The notes: generated from the sequence alone by a model not told the origin. Shown: positions 9,045-17,356, counted from the stretch's first letter. The stretch is 64,000 nucleotides of DNA from Burkholderiaceae bacterium (GCA_024235855.1 JACKLN010000006.1:1-64000); one strand, 5' to 3'. Translations and numbers: made by a program.

Positions 9045-10055
9045 ATGCCGACCACCCCGTCAGAGCAGACCTCGCGCCGGCGCCCGGCCTCGGCCAGCCG
9101 CCTGGCCATGATGGCGATGCTGCTCGCCGTCGCGTGGCCTGCCCGTGCCGCGCTCGACGCACGCGCAGCGGTGACCGTGCGCATGCTGCCGGTCGGGTCG
9201 CCGTCGCCGGTTCTGGTGTTCCAGGACAGTGTGCAGGACCTGGACCTGTCCGGCTCGTCCGCCGCCATCGGCCTCGATCCAGGCCTGCCGTACGTGTCGA
9301 CGGCGAGCGGCATGAACGTGTTCTACGGTGCCGTGCACGGCTTTGCACATGCCGACGCCAACCACCCGGGGGGCGGCCGCTACTACAGCGACGCCAGCAG
9401 CGCGGGCCGGTTCACCGACCAGTTCCGCGTCACGGCGCCAGGCGCTTCAGGCGCCGGGACGATGACGCTGCACGCCACGGCGCATGCGGTGTTCGACTAC
9501 GACCCCCAGGGCTCCACCGACACCACCAACTTCGCCGCGACCGCCTCGGCATGGATCGACCTGGTGGTCGACAACGTGGCGCGCGTGCAGGACCGCTACA
9601 GCACCGGCTACAGCGCGAACATCGGCGAGAACATCCTGGCACGGATGACGGTCGATGTGCAGAGCATCAACGGCAACCAGGCCTACACGCAGCACGACCC
9701 GGCGCTCGCCGGAGCCGGCCTCACGGTGGTCCAGCAGTTCGCGATCGAGGTGCCCTTCACCTTCGGGGCCCTGGTCAACCTGGACGCGTCGGTGACCCTG
9801 CCCACCTCTTCCGTCGCCTGCTGCTCCGCAGGCGACGGCCTCGATGTCGACGTGGCGGCCTGGCTGCGCTGGGACGGCATCACCGACGTGCGGCTCACCG
9901 ACGGCACGCCCATCAGCGACATCCAGGCGCTCGGCATCGTGACGGGATTCGACTATGCGCAAGCGGCGGTGGTGCCCGAGCCGGGCAGCGCCTGGATGCT
10001 GCTGGCCGGCCTGTGGCCGCTGGTCCGCCGGCTGCGCCACCGGCGGCCGGGCTGA
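9045..10055 (+). CDS. PEP-CTERM sorting-domain protein
   Basis: Predicted exported protein of 336 residues. It has a signal peptide (about 17-41, LAMMAMLLAVAWPARAA) and a C-terminal sorting signal: VPEPGSAWMLLAGLWPL followed by an Arg-rich tail. This is the tripartite PEP-CTERM signal recognised by exosortase-type enzymes, normally in bacteria that make exopolysaccharide or biofilm matrix. The start at 9045 is preceded by GGAGGGAG at 9030-9037. The middle (residues 42-305) is beta-rich and Asp/Asn/Thr-rich with no family I recognise. It is divergent from the SARP-type regulator. Confidence 0.85.
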   Translation: MPTTPSEQTSRRRPASASRLAMMAMLLAVAWPARAALDARAAVTVRMLPVGSPSPVLVFQDSVQDLDLSGSSAAIGLDPGLPYVSTASGMNVFYGAVHGFAHADANHPGGGRYYSDASSAGRFTDQFRVTAPGASGAGTMTLHATAHAVFDYDPQGSTDTTNFAATASAWIDLVVDNVARVQDRYSTGYSANIGENILARMTVDVQSINGNQAYTQHDPALAGAGLTVVQQFAIEVPFTFGALVNLDASVTLPTSSVACCSAGDGLDVDVAAWLRWDGITDVRLTDGTPISDIQALGIVTGFDYAQAAVVPEPGSAWMLLAGLWPLVRRLRHRRPG

Positions 10056-10196
10056 CGCCTCGCCGACAAGCGCTGCAGAGCCAGACGCGTCCGCGCGCGG
10101 CGAACCGCACCTTGGTGCTGGCAGCCGCCACCGTCGGCTGCTGGTGACGGCCCCGCGGATTGGGGACCTTCCCGGGTCCACTTTGGTGCTTCGCCG

Positions 10197-10212
10197 TGGC
10201 AGTCTTCTTGCT
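10197..10212 (+). promoter_or_regulatory. Predicted sigma-54 (-24/-12) promoter
   Basis: The sequence TGGCAGTCTTCTTGCT matches the sigma-54 consensus TGGCAC-N5-TTGCA/T at the key positions: GG at -24 (10198-10199), GC at -12 (10210-10211), correct 12-bp phasing and the TTGCT element complete. Transcription would start near 10223 and read into the AAA+ ATPase gene. An activator-binding site is not certain; the GCACC/GGTGC palindrome at 10107-10118 lies about 80 bp upstream and is a candidate. Confidence 0.55.
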
Positions 10213-10293
10213 TGAATGGTCCTGGAGTGTGAGTGGCGGTCCGGCGTGGCCGAGCAGGCCCGCGCAACGGTCCGGATCTAGGCGCGAAGAACA

Positions 10294-10313
10294 GCCGTAG
10301 CGCGGGCTACGGC
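10294..10313 (+). promoter_or_regulatory. Perfect hairpin in the leader of the ATPase gene
   Basis: GCCGTAGC and GCTACGGC form a perfect 8-bp stem around a 4-nt loop (GCGG). There is no U-run after it, so it is not a standard terminator. It lies about 100 nt upstream of the ATG at 10415 and inside the leader predicted from the sigma-54 promoter, so it could affect transcript stability or bind a protein. Function is inferred only. Confidence 0.4.
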
Positions 10314-10414
10314 GAGCATTCGCAACGACGAGCCGGGCCGATGGGTGGGAATGAGCGGGCATGCGAGATCGGCTCTCACGCTCCGAGGTGGGGCTTTCAC
10401 GCAAAGGAGCGTCG

Positions 10415-11416
10415 ATGAGCAGTACGACCGAACTGGTGCCTGTCCACAAGAGCCAGGGCCACATCCCGATCGCGCAGATGCGCGCGGTGTTCCGCCCGCA
10501 CGAGGTGGAGAAGCGGCTGGACAAGCTGCCGCCGAAGGACCACGAGAGCCTGCGCAGCACCTACGAACGCATGCTGGAGAAGGGCCCGGAGCGCTTCCAG
10601 GTCAAGCCCAGCGGCCTGCCGGCGATGGCCCACCTGTACGACGAACTGCCCAACTTCCACGACGTGCTCGACGACCTGCGGCGCCAGCTGGCGCTGTGCC
10701 ACGACAGCCGCGACGCGCTGGAGATCACGCCGATGCTGCTGCTGGGCCCGCCGGGCGTGGGCAAGACGCACTTCGCGCGGGAGGTGTCGCAACTGCTGGG
10801 CACCGGCCTGGGCTTCATCAGCATGAGCAGTCTCACCGCCGGCTGGGTGCTCAGCGGCGCCAGCAGCCAGTGGAAGGGGGCCCGCCCGGGCAAGGTGTTC
10901 GAGACCCTGGTGGACGGCCAGTACGCCAACCCGGTGATGGTGGTCGACGAGATCGACAAGGCGCGCGGTGAGCACGCCTACGACCCGCTGGGCGCGCTCT
11001 ACAGCCTGCTGGAGCACGACACCGCGCAGGCCTTCACCGACGAGTTCGCCGAAGTCGCGATAGACGCCAGCCAGGTCATCTGGGTGGCCACGGCCAACGA
11101 CGAGCGCTCGATCCCGGAACCGATCCTCAACCGCATGAACGTCTTCGAGGTGCAGATGCCCGACCGCGATGCGGCGCGCACCATCGCGAAGCGGCTATAC
11201 GCGTCGATCCGCGGCGCACACGACTGGGGCCGGCGCTTCGCGCCCGAGCCGTCGGACGAGGTGCTGGACCGCGTGGGTGGCCTGGCGCCGCGAGAGATGC
11301 GGCGCGCCTGGATGACGGCCTTCGGCAATGCGCGGCTGGCCGGGCGCGACGAGGTGCAGGCCGCCGACCTGCCGGAGCCGCACGCCAAGCGAGCGCCGAT
11401 CGGGTTCACGCACTGA
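10415..11416 (+). CDS. Lon-like AAA+ ATPase without protease domain
   Basis: A 333-residue AAA+ protein: Walker A GPPGVGKT (111-118), Walker B VMVVDEIDK, sensor-1 WVATAN and an arginine-finger region EPILNRM. The AAA core resembles the Lon ATPase domain (pore region GFISMSSLTAGWVLSG, DEIDKA), but the long Lon N-domain is replaced by a short ~85-residue helical region and there is no Ser-Lys protease domain. It could be a remodelling ATPase or partner of a separate protease. ATG at 10415 is chosen over an in-frame ATG at 10361 because AAAGGAG lies just ahead of it. It stands alone, with a sigma-54-type promoter upstream. Confidence 0.8.
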   Translation: MSSTTELVPVHKSQGHIPIAQMRAVFRPHEVEKRLDKLPPKDHESLRSTYERMLEKGPERFQVKPSGLPAMAHLYDELPNFHDVLDDLRRQLALCHDSRDALEITPMLLLGPPGVGKTHFAREVSQLLGTGLGFISMSSLTAGWVLSGASSQWKGARPGKVFETLVDGQYANPVMVVDEIDKARGEHAYDPLGALYSLLEHDTAQAFTDEFAEVAIDASQVIWVATANDERSIPEPILNRMNVFEVQMPDRDAARTIAKRLYASIRGAHDWGRRFAPEPSDEVLDRVGGLAPREMRRAWMTAFGNARLAGRDEVQAADLPEPHAKRAPIGFTH

Positions 11417-11675
11417 ACCCCGACCGCACTGGCGGGCGGGCCTGAACGGCCGGGCAGCGTCCGGCGGGCATCGGAGGGCCCGCCTGCGTCGGCCGTCACG
11501 GTCACGCCCTTGCCGGGCCACGCCTGGGCCGTGAATCGGTCCGGCAGGCTCAACCTCCGGCGCGTCCGGCCGATAGCAGGCCTGGGGCGTTCCACCCAAC
11601 GCCCCGAATACCCCGCGCCGCCGGCCGATCCATCGCGCGCGCGTCGTGTCGCCCCCCGCACCCGAGGAAACGCCT

Positions 11676-12530
11676 GTGCCCCATCGTCCGCTCGCCCGCA
11701 GATCCACACCCCTGCTGGTCGCCGTGCTGGCCCTGACGGCCTGTGCCTCGGTGCCCCCCGACGAACCCGCCGGTGTGCCGCTCAAGCAGACCGTCTTCGC
11801 GGTCACGGCCGAGGGCGACCTGATCCGCTTCAACGCCGGTACGCCCCGACAGATCGACGCCCGCCATCGGCTGCAGGGCCTGCCGGACGGACAGCCCCTG
11901 GTCGGCATCGATTTCCGTGTCGCGCGGGGCGTCCTGTACGGGCTGACCGCCGGCGGCAGGCTCGTCACCATCGACACCGCCAGCGGTCGGGTCAGCGCCG
12001 TCGGCAGTGCACCGCCGGCCCCCATCGCCGGCACCCGCTTCGGCTTCGACTTCAACCCGGCGGCCGACCGCATCCGCGTGGTCAGCGACCGCGGCCAGAA
12101 CCTTCGCCTGCACCCCGACACCGGCGCCGTGGCCGCCACCGACCCCGACCTCGCACCGGCCGTGCCCGGTGGCCAGGCCGGCCACGTGGTGGGCGCCGCC
12201 TACACCTACAACAAGACCGACGAGAAGCTCACCAGCAACTACGCGCTGGACATCCGGCGCGGCTGGCTGCTGACACAGGGCACGGTCGAGGGCCGCACAC
12301 CCGCCGTGAGCCCCAACACCGGGCGCCTGCTCGACGTCGGTGCGCTCGGCACCGGCCCGGTGGACGACGCGGCCTTCGACATCGCCGACCTCGACAACAC
12401 CGCGCTGGCCGCGCTGCGCCAGGGCACCCGGACCCGGCTGTACCGCATCGACCTCGCCACCGGCGCGGCCACGCTGTTGGGCACGGTGGGCGCAGGCAAC
12501 CGCCTGGCCGGCATCGCCATCGAGCCCTGA
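11676..12530 (+). CDS. DUF4394-domain lipoprotein
   Basis: Predicted lipoprotein of 284 residues with a basic N-terminus and a lipobox LTAC (…VLALTACASVPPDEPA). The body has repeated strand motifs of the DUF4394 family, which look like a beta-propeller: VFAVTAEGDLIRFN, LVGIDFRVARGVLYGL, GTRFGFDFNPAADRIRVVS and TRLYRIDLATGAATLLGT. Function is unknown. GTG at 11676 is chosen because GAGGA (11664-11668) precedes it at normal distance; another in-frame GTG at 11646 has no such site. The next gene starts 16 bp downstream. Confidence 0.8.
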   Translation: MPHRPLARRSTPLLVAVLALTACASVPPDEPAGVPLKQTVFAVTAEGDLIRFNAGTPRQIDARHRLQGLPDGQPLVGIDFRVARGVLYGLTAGGRLVTIDTASGRVSAVGSAPPAPIAGTRFGFDFNPAADRIRVVSDRGQNLRLHPDTGAVAATDPDLAPAVPGGQAGHVVGAAYTYNKTDEKLTSNYALDIRRGWLLTQGTVEGRTPAVSPNTGRLLDVGALGTGPVDDAAFDIADLDNTALAALRQGTRTRLYRIDLATGAATLLGTVGAGNRLAGIAIEP

Positions 12531-12546
12531 GCGGCGGCAAACCGTC

Positions 12547-13161
12547 ATGTCCGGCCGAGGGTTCGTCCAGAGGGCTGCTGCCGGCTTCCTGGCGGTCTGC
12601 CTGGGTGCGCCCCTGCCCGTGGCTGCGGCCCCCGTGGAGGTCACCGTGCTCGGCACCGACGGCCGCCCGCTGGCCGGTGCGGTGGTCTGGGTGGACTCGG
12701 CGGCGGCGCGTGCGGCGGCGCAACCCGTGTCCGGGGCCGAGGTCGTGCAGCGTGGCAAGGCCTTCGTGCCCGAGGTGGCGGTGGTCACCGTCGGCAGTGC
12801 GGTCGACTTCCCGAACCAGGACACGGTGCGCCATCACGTCTACTCCTTCAGCCCGGCCAAACGCTTCGAGCTGAAGCTCTACGTCGGCCGGCCCGAGAAG
12901 CCCGTGGTGTTCGACAAGCCGGGCATCGCGGTGCTCGGCTGCAACATCCACGACCAGATGCAGGCCTGGGTGGTGGTGCTGGAGAGCCCCTGGTCAGCCC
13001 GCACGAATGCACAGGGGCGCGCCCTGATGGCCGACGTGCCCTCTGGCACCCACGTGCTGCGTGCCTGGCATCCGGACTTCCCCGTCGGCGCCGCGGCGCT
13101 GGAGCAGGCGTTGGTCGTGGGCGGCTCGCCGCTGCAGACCACGCTGCGCGTGGCGGGCTGA
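12547..13161 (+). CDS. Cupredoxin-fold periplasmic protein (methylamine-utilisation-type)
   Basis: Small secreted protein of 204 residues with a signal peptide (about 1-27, ending PVAAA). The plastocyanin-like domain has candidate type-1 copper ligands: His96/His97 in TVRHHVYSFS, and Cys132, His135 and Met138 in GCNIHDQM. Relatives are often annotated as methylamine utilisation proteins and, to my knowledge, commonly sit beside a membrane GGDEF/EAL protein, as here (3 bp before the next start). This suggests that periplasmic copper or redox state is sensed and passed to the cyclic-di-GMP enzyme. Electron transfer is the alternative role. Confidence 0.8.
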   Translation: MSGRGFVQRAAAGFLAVCLGAPLPVAAAPVEVTVLGTDGRPLAGAVVWVDSAAARAAAQPVSGAEVVQRGKAFVPEVAVVTVGSAVDFPNQDTVRHHVYSFSPAKRFELKLYVGRPEKPVVFDKPGIAVLGCNIHDQMQAWVVVLESPWSARTNAQGRALMADVPSGTHVLRAWHPDFPVGAAALEQALVVGGSPLQTTLRVAG

Positions 13162-13164
13162 GGC

Positions 13165-15558
13165 ATGGTACGCAGCCTGCGCGGCAGTACACGCTTGGTG
13201 GTGCTGGTGCTGGCCACCACCACGGTGCTGGTGCTGCTGATGCAGTGGTTCGTGATCTCGCGCACGGTGCCGGCGGTGGAGGCCAACGAGCGGCGTTCGA
13301 TCGACGAGCTGCTGGCGTCGAGCCGCGACGTGTGGGTGCGCCGCCATGGCGAGCGCACGGCAGAGCAGACCGAGGCCCTGTCGCTGATCCTGGCCGACCA
13401 GGGCTGGCTGGCCACGCTGCACCCGGAACCGATGCCCGCTGGCGGGCTGTTCGGCGCCGAGTACCGCGCCACCCTGGTCGACGTGGTGGACAACTTCGGC
13501 ACCCGTGCCGGCTACAGCTTCGCCGCGCTGCTGCAGGACGACGGCACACCGCTGCTGGTGCAACCTGCACTGGCCGCGGCCGACACCGCGGCACTGGTCC
13601 CGTCGGTGCGCGGGCTCGTCGCCGAGGTCGAGGGCAGGCCGCGCCGCGGCAAGCAGGCGCCGTCCGCTTCGACCATCGTCGCGCTGGGCGATCGGGCCTA
13701 TCGGGTGGTGGTCCAGGAACTCGGCACGCAGGACCGCAGGCGGTGGATGGCCATGGCCTTCGCGCTGGACGAGGAGATGGCTGCGCTGCACCAGGACATG
13801 CGCGTGCACGCCACGCTGCTGGCCGGGCAGGGCCAGGCACTGGCGCCGGTGTTCACGACCCTCGCCGACCGGGCACAGGCCCGGCGCCTGGCCGTGCTGG
13901 ACAACGCTGCGGAAGCCCTGCATGGCGACGGCCATACGCTGCGCGTGCGCAGCCACGTGGTCCGCGACGACCCGGACGGCCGCATCGTGCTGCGCCTGTC
14001 GCGTTCGCTGGCCAGCGCCGAGGCCGAGGGCGAGCGCATGCGACAGGAGCTGACGGGGGTCGTCGCGCTCGGGCTGGCCGCCTTTGCGGCGCTGATGTGG
14101 CTGCTGTCGCGCTGGTTCGTCACCCGCAGCCTGGACGGCCTGGTGGGCGCGGCGCGGCGGCTCGGCCGTCAGGACTACGACGTGGCCGTCCCGGTGGTCG
14201 GACCAGTGCGCGAGTTCCGCCAGCTGGCGTTCGCGCTCGACACGATGCGGCAGGACCTGCGGGCCGAGGAGTACTTCGACCGGCGACTGACGCAGTTGCC
14301 CAACCGGCTGCACTTCCGCCGCGAGCTGGACAAGGCCCTGGCCGAGGCACGGCCGGTGACGGTGCTGCTGGTGGGCCTGAACCGCTTCAAGGAGATCAAC
14401 CGGCGCATCGGCTACACCGCCGGCGACCGGCTGCTCAAGGCCATGGCGGAGCGGCTGGTCCAGGTGGTGCGCCCCGGTGACTTCGTCGCGCGCCTGGGCG
14501 GCGACCTGTTCGGGGTGCTGCTGCCCGGCGCCGACCACGAGAGCGCCTGCCGGGCGGCCGAGCGCATCGGCCGCGAACTCGAACAGCCGCTGGATCTGGA
14601 CGGCAACCGCGTCGACCGCCAGGCGGCCATCGGCATCGCGATGGCGCCACTGCACGCCGATGCCGCCGAGCCGCTGCTGGCGCGCGCCGAACTGGCGCTC
14701 TATGCCGCCAAGGACCGGCGCGAGAGCTTCATCGTCTACGACGCGGCCTTCGACCGCGAGAGCGAGGCCAACCTGGCCCTGCTGTCCGAGCTGCGACATG
14801 CCCGCGACAACGGCGAGCTGCGCCTGCACCTGCAGCCCAAGGTGGACCTGAAGAGCGGCCGCATCGCCGGCGCCGAGGCACTGCTGCGCTGGGTGCACCC
14901 GCAACGCGGGCTGATCCCGCCGGGGCGCTTCATCCCCTACGCCGAGGACACCCCCATCATCAAGGACCTGACGCTGTGGGTCTTCGAGGCCGCGGTGCGC
15001 GAGCAGCCGAGCCTGCGCGCCCACGGCATCGGGCGTGTCTCGATCAACCTGTCGGCACGCGACCTGATGGACCTGGACCTGCCCGACAAGCTCGACGCCC
15101 TTTTGCGCAAGCATGGCGCGGAGGCTTCGGGCCTGTGCCTGGAGACGACCGAGAGCGCGGTGATGGGCGACATCGGCCGGGCCCAGCAGACGCTGACCCG
15201 TCTGCGCGAGCGCGGCTACAAGCTGTCGATCGACGACTTCGGGGAAGGCCAGACCTCGATGCGCTACCTGAAGGACCTGCCGGTGCACGAGCTGAAGGTC
15301 GACATGGTCTTCATCAAGGGCATGCAGACCGACCCGCGCACCGAGTACATCGTCAAGGCACTGATCGAGGTCGGCCACCAGTACGGCCTGTCGGTGGTGG
15401 CCGAGGGCGTGGAGAACGCCGCCGTGGCGCTGCGGCTCGCCGAGCTGGGCTGCAACGAAGGCCAGGGCTGGCACTTCGGCAAGCCGATGCCGGCCGACGA
15501 GCTGTACCGCTGGGCCCAGGCCTGGACGGCCCGCGAGGAACAGGGGCAGCCGGCCTGA
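13165..15558 (+). CDS. Membrane GGDEF-EAL cyclic-di-GMP protein, probably a phosphodiesterase
   Basis: A 797-residue inner-membrane protein. One transmembrane helix at about 9-30, a periplasmic sensor region to about 290, a second helix at about 296-315, then HAMP-like, GGDEF (about 365-525) and EAL (about 540-790) domains. The cyclase signature is degenerate, GGDLF at 445-449 instead of GGDEF. The EAL domain looks complete: EALLRW from 571, NLSARD, ETTES, the metal-binding DDFG, and VAEGVEN. The net activity is therefore predicted to be c-di-GMP hydrolysis, with GGDEF as a possible GTP-sensing part. It forms a two-gene unit with the cupredoxin upstream. Confidence 0.92.
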   Translation: MVRSLRGSTRLVVLVLATTTVLVLLMQWFVISRTVPAVEANERRSIDELLASSRDVWVRRHGERTAEQTEALSLILADQGWLATLHPEPMPAGGLFGAEYRATLVDVVDNFGTRAGYSFAALLQDDGTPLLVQPALAAADTAALVPSVRGLVAEVEGRPRRGKQAPSASTIVALGDRAYRVVVQELGTQDRRRWMAMAFALDEEMAALHQDMRVHATLLAGQGQALAPVFTTLADRAQARRLAVLDNAAEALHGDGHTLRVRSHVVRDDPDGRIVLRLSRSLASAEAEGERMRQELTGVVALGLAAFAALMWLLSRWFVTRSLDGLVGAARRLGRQDYDVAVPVVGPVREFRQLAFALDTMRQDLRAEEYFDRRLTQLPNRLHFRRELDKALAEARPVTVLLVGLNRFKEINRRIGYTAGDRLLKAMAERLVQVVRPGDFVARLGGDLFGVLLPGADHESACRAAERIGRELEQPLDLDGNRVDRQAAIGIAMAPLHADAAEPLLARAELALYAAKDRRESFIVYDAAFDRESEANLALLSELRHARDNGELRLHLQPKVDLKSGRIAGAEALLRWVHPQRGLIPPGRFIPYAEDTPIIKDLTLWVFEAAVREQPSLRAHGIGRVSINLSARDLMDLDLPDKLDALLRKHGAEASGLCLETTESAVMGDIGRAQQTLTRLRERGYKLSIDDFGEGQTSMRYLKDLPVHELKVDMVFIKGMQTDPRTEYIVKALIEVGHQYGLSVVAEGVENAAVALRLAELGCNEGQGWHFGKPMPADELYRWAQAWTAREEQGQPA

Positions 15559-15592
15559 GGATCGTGCCGGCGCCGCCCCACGGTGCGCCCGC

Positions 15593-16303
15593 TTACTCCC
15601 GGAAGATCGCCTCCAGATCCACCTCGCCGGTGCCGGGCTCGAGCTTCAGGCTGCCCTCGATGTGCTCCAGGTGCTCCAGCATCAACGCCTGCGCCTTGGC
15701 CACGTCGCGGTGGGCGATGGCCTCGACGATCTGCTCGTGCTCGTCGTCGCGGCAGCTGGTGGCGGTGGGCGCGTCGTAGAGGAAGATGATCAGGCAGGTC
15801 AGCGACGACAGTTCACGCATCTGCCGCGCCAGCGCCGTGTTGCCGGCCTGCTCGGCCAGCAGCGTGTGGAACTCGCCCGACAGGCGCACGATGGCACGCT
15901 TGTCCTCGCGCCGGCGCGCGTCGTGCTCCAGCGCCACATGCTGGCGCAGGCGCGCCACGCGCTCCGGGGTCAGCGTCTCGATCAGGCGGCGCAGCAGCGC
16001 CGGCTCGATCAGGCGCCGTGCCTCGAAGACGTCCATCGCCTGCTCGATGCTCGGCCGCGCCACGTAGGCGCCGCGCTGCGGGATCACCTCCACCACCTGC
16101 TCGTGCGCCAGCCGCGCCAGCACCTCGCGCACCCGTGCGCGGCTCACGCTGAAGATGTCCGCCAGCCGTTCCTCGACCAGCTTGGTGCCCGGGTGCAGCC
16201 GGTGCTCCAGGATGGCGGTGTAGACCTTCTCATAGATCTCGTCATGCAGGTTCTCGCGCTCCAGGCGGGCGAGGACCGGGGACTTGCGGGTGCGGGTGGC
16301 CAT
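15593..16303 (-). CDS. GntR-family transcriptional regulator with FCD domain
   Basis: A 236-residue regulator. The N-terminal winged helix (about 20-85, EIYEKVYTAILEHRLHPGTKL then SRARVREVLARL) is followed by an all-helical FCD ligand domain (about 95-220). It starts 71 bp after the isomerase-like gene on the same strand, so the two are likely one operon. Regulators of this class usually bind TTGT…ACAA palindromes; such sites (TGTCGACA) occur upstream of this operon, upstream of the hydantoinase operon and between the amidohydrolase and ABC importer genes. It is therefore probably the local repressor for cyclic-amide catabolism, with the effector a pathway acid. Confidence 0.92.
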   Translation of the reverse strand: MATRTRKSPVLARLERENLHDEIYEKVYTAILEHRLHPGTKLVEERLADIFSVSRARVREVLARLAHEQVVEVIPQRGAYVARPSIEQAMDVFEARRLIEPALLRRLIETLTPERVARLRQHVALEHDARRREDKRAIVRLSGEFHTLLAEQAGNTALARQMRELSSLTCLIIFLYDAPTATSCRDDEHEQIVEAIAHRDVAKAQALMLEHLEHIEGSLKLEPGTGEVDLEAIFRE

Positions 16304-16374
16304 GTCCGGCCCATTGTAGGAAGCGCGCCGCGCGCCACGCGCCGCGCCGCGTCCTGCCGGTGGGCGCCGTCGCG

Positions 16375-17106
16375 TCATCGCCAGCCGAACAGCCGGCCCC
16401 AGCCCGTGATCTGCGCCGGATCGGCACCCACCGCGCGCAGCGCGCCCCAGACCGTGGTGCTCACGGTGTCCAGCAGCGGGATGCCCAGGTCCGCCTCGAC
16501 GGCTTCGGCCATCTGCGCGGCGCGCAGGTTGGTGCAGAAGGTGGTGATGGCCTGCGGTGCGCCGGGGTCGGCGGCCACGTCGCGCATCAGGTCGCGCAGC
16601 GTGGCCGGCTCGACGAGCGCGAAATCGTGGTTCACGCAGATGCCCAGGTGGCGCTCGGCCACGATGGCGATGCCCTGGCGCGCGTAGTTCTCGACGATGC
16701 GCTGCTGCACGTCGGCGGTGTAGGGCGTCACCAGCGCCAGCCGCGTCACGCCGCCGATCGCCATCAGCTCGTTGAGGGCCAGCACCGCGGTGGTGGCCGG
16801 GATGCCGGTGCGCGCATGGATGCGCTCGCACAGCCGGCGGTCGGCGTCGAAACCCAGCCAGCCGGCCGCCGTGCCGCTCCAGGCGATGACGTCCACCTTG
16901 GCGTCGGCCAGCAGCTCGGCCGCGGTCAGGATCTTGCTGTCGTCGAACTGGCCCAAGGCCCGGTCGCTGAGCGCGATCTCGGTGACGGTGAAGCGCGAGA
17001 AATGGGCGCTGCAGCCGGGCACGGCGGCGGCCAGCGCGCTGGTCAGCGGCTCCAGCGCGGTGTTGGACGAGGGGGTCAGCACCCCGAGGCGGATCGGACG
17101 GGTCAT
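16375..17106 (-). CDS. Asp/Glu racemase superfamily protein, maleate isomerase/arylmalonate decarboxylase-like
   Basis: The 243-residue protein begins with the subfamily signature LGVLTPSSNTALEP. Maleate isomerases and racemases use two cysteines. Here the first site is replaced by SGT (77-79), as in one-cysteine arylmalonate decarboxylases, while the second is kept as Cys191 (FCTNLRAA). This suggests decarboxylation or one-base chemistry on a small dicarboxylate rather than racemisation. ATG at 17106 is chosen over 17196 because a GGAG precedes it and the signature then lies at the N-terminus. It shares a promoter region carrying GntR-type operators with the divergent hydantoinase operon. 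Confidence 0.8.
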   Translation of the reverse strand: MTRPIRLGVLTPSSNTALEPLTSALAAAVPGCSAHFSRFTVTEIALSDRALGQFDDSKILTAAELLADAKVDVIAWSGTAAGWLGFDADRRLCERIHARTGIPATTAVLALNELMAIGGVTRLALVTPYTADVQQRIVENYARQGIAIVAERHLGICVNHDFALVEPATLRDLMRDVAADPGAPQAITTFCTNLRAAQMAEAVEADLGIPLLDTVSTTVWGALRAVGADPAQITGWGRLFGWR

Positions 17107-17149
17107 CGGCAGGCTCCGGCGGTCGGCAGCATGATGCCACGGCACACTA

Positions 17150-17171
17150 TTGTTGACAGAAGTGTCGACAA
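17150..17171. promoter_or_regulatory. Predicted GntR operator, site 1
   Basis: TTGTTGACA and TGTCGACAA, separated by 4 bp, form an imperfect 22-bp palindrome with one mismatch between arms. It lies 44 bp upstream of the isomerase-like gene (minus strand), in the divergent region shared with the hydantoinase gene. The form TTGT…ACAA is typical for FCD-type GntR regulators, and the regulator gene is in the operon that starts here. Confidence 0.65.
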
Positions 17172-17300
17172 CTATTGCTACATCGTTGTCTGGCATGCAT
17201 CATGCAAGCCATCGACTCGGTGGTTCTTTGCAGGTTCCAGGCCTGCGAAAGCCGCACCACAAACCGGCAAGAGCGGCTTCCCGCACCAAATACGCCCATG

Positions 17301-17322
17301 TTGTCGACAGCACTGTTGCCAA
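17301..17322. promoter_or_regulatory. Predicted GntR operator, site 2
   Basis: TTGTCGACA, a 4-bp spacer, then TGTTGCCAA: the same 9-4-9 architecture as site 1, with 7 of 9 positions symmetrical. It lies 35 bp upstream of the hydantoinase ATG (17357), suitable for repression of that operon. Confidence 0.6.
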
Positions 17323-17356
17323 ACCTGCACACAAGCGGTGCGCTCGAGGCCTGCGC

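Larger units (their letters stand above)
10056..10414 (+). other. 359-bp non-coding leader/promoter region
   Basis: This gap before the AAA+ ATPase gene holds no convincing gene. It contains a 12-bp palindrome GCACCTTGGTGC (10107-10118), partly repeated at 10178-10189; a -24/-12-type promoter (10197-10212); a perfect 8-bp hairpin (10294-10313); and a good ribosome-binding site AAAGGAG (10401-10410 region) just before the ATG at 10415. If the promoter is real, the transcript has a leader of about 190 nt. Confidence 0.5.

Noticed and set aside
11646..11675. Upstream GTG start of the DUF4394 lipoprotein
   Set aside because: No ribosome-binding site; the GTG at 11676 follows GAGGA at normal distance and gives a normal lipoprotein signal.
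16375..17196. Longer start for the maleate-isomerase-like protein (ATG at 17196)
   Set aside because: The 30 extra residues overlap the operator at 17150-17171 and precede the conserved N-terminal strand; ATG 17106 has a proper GGAG.
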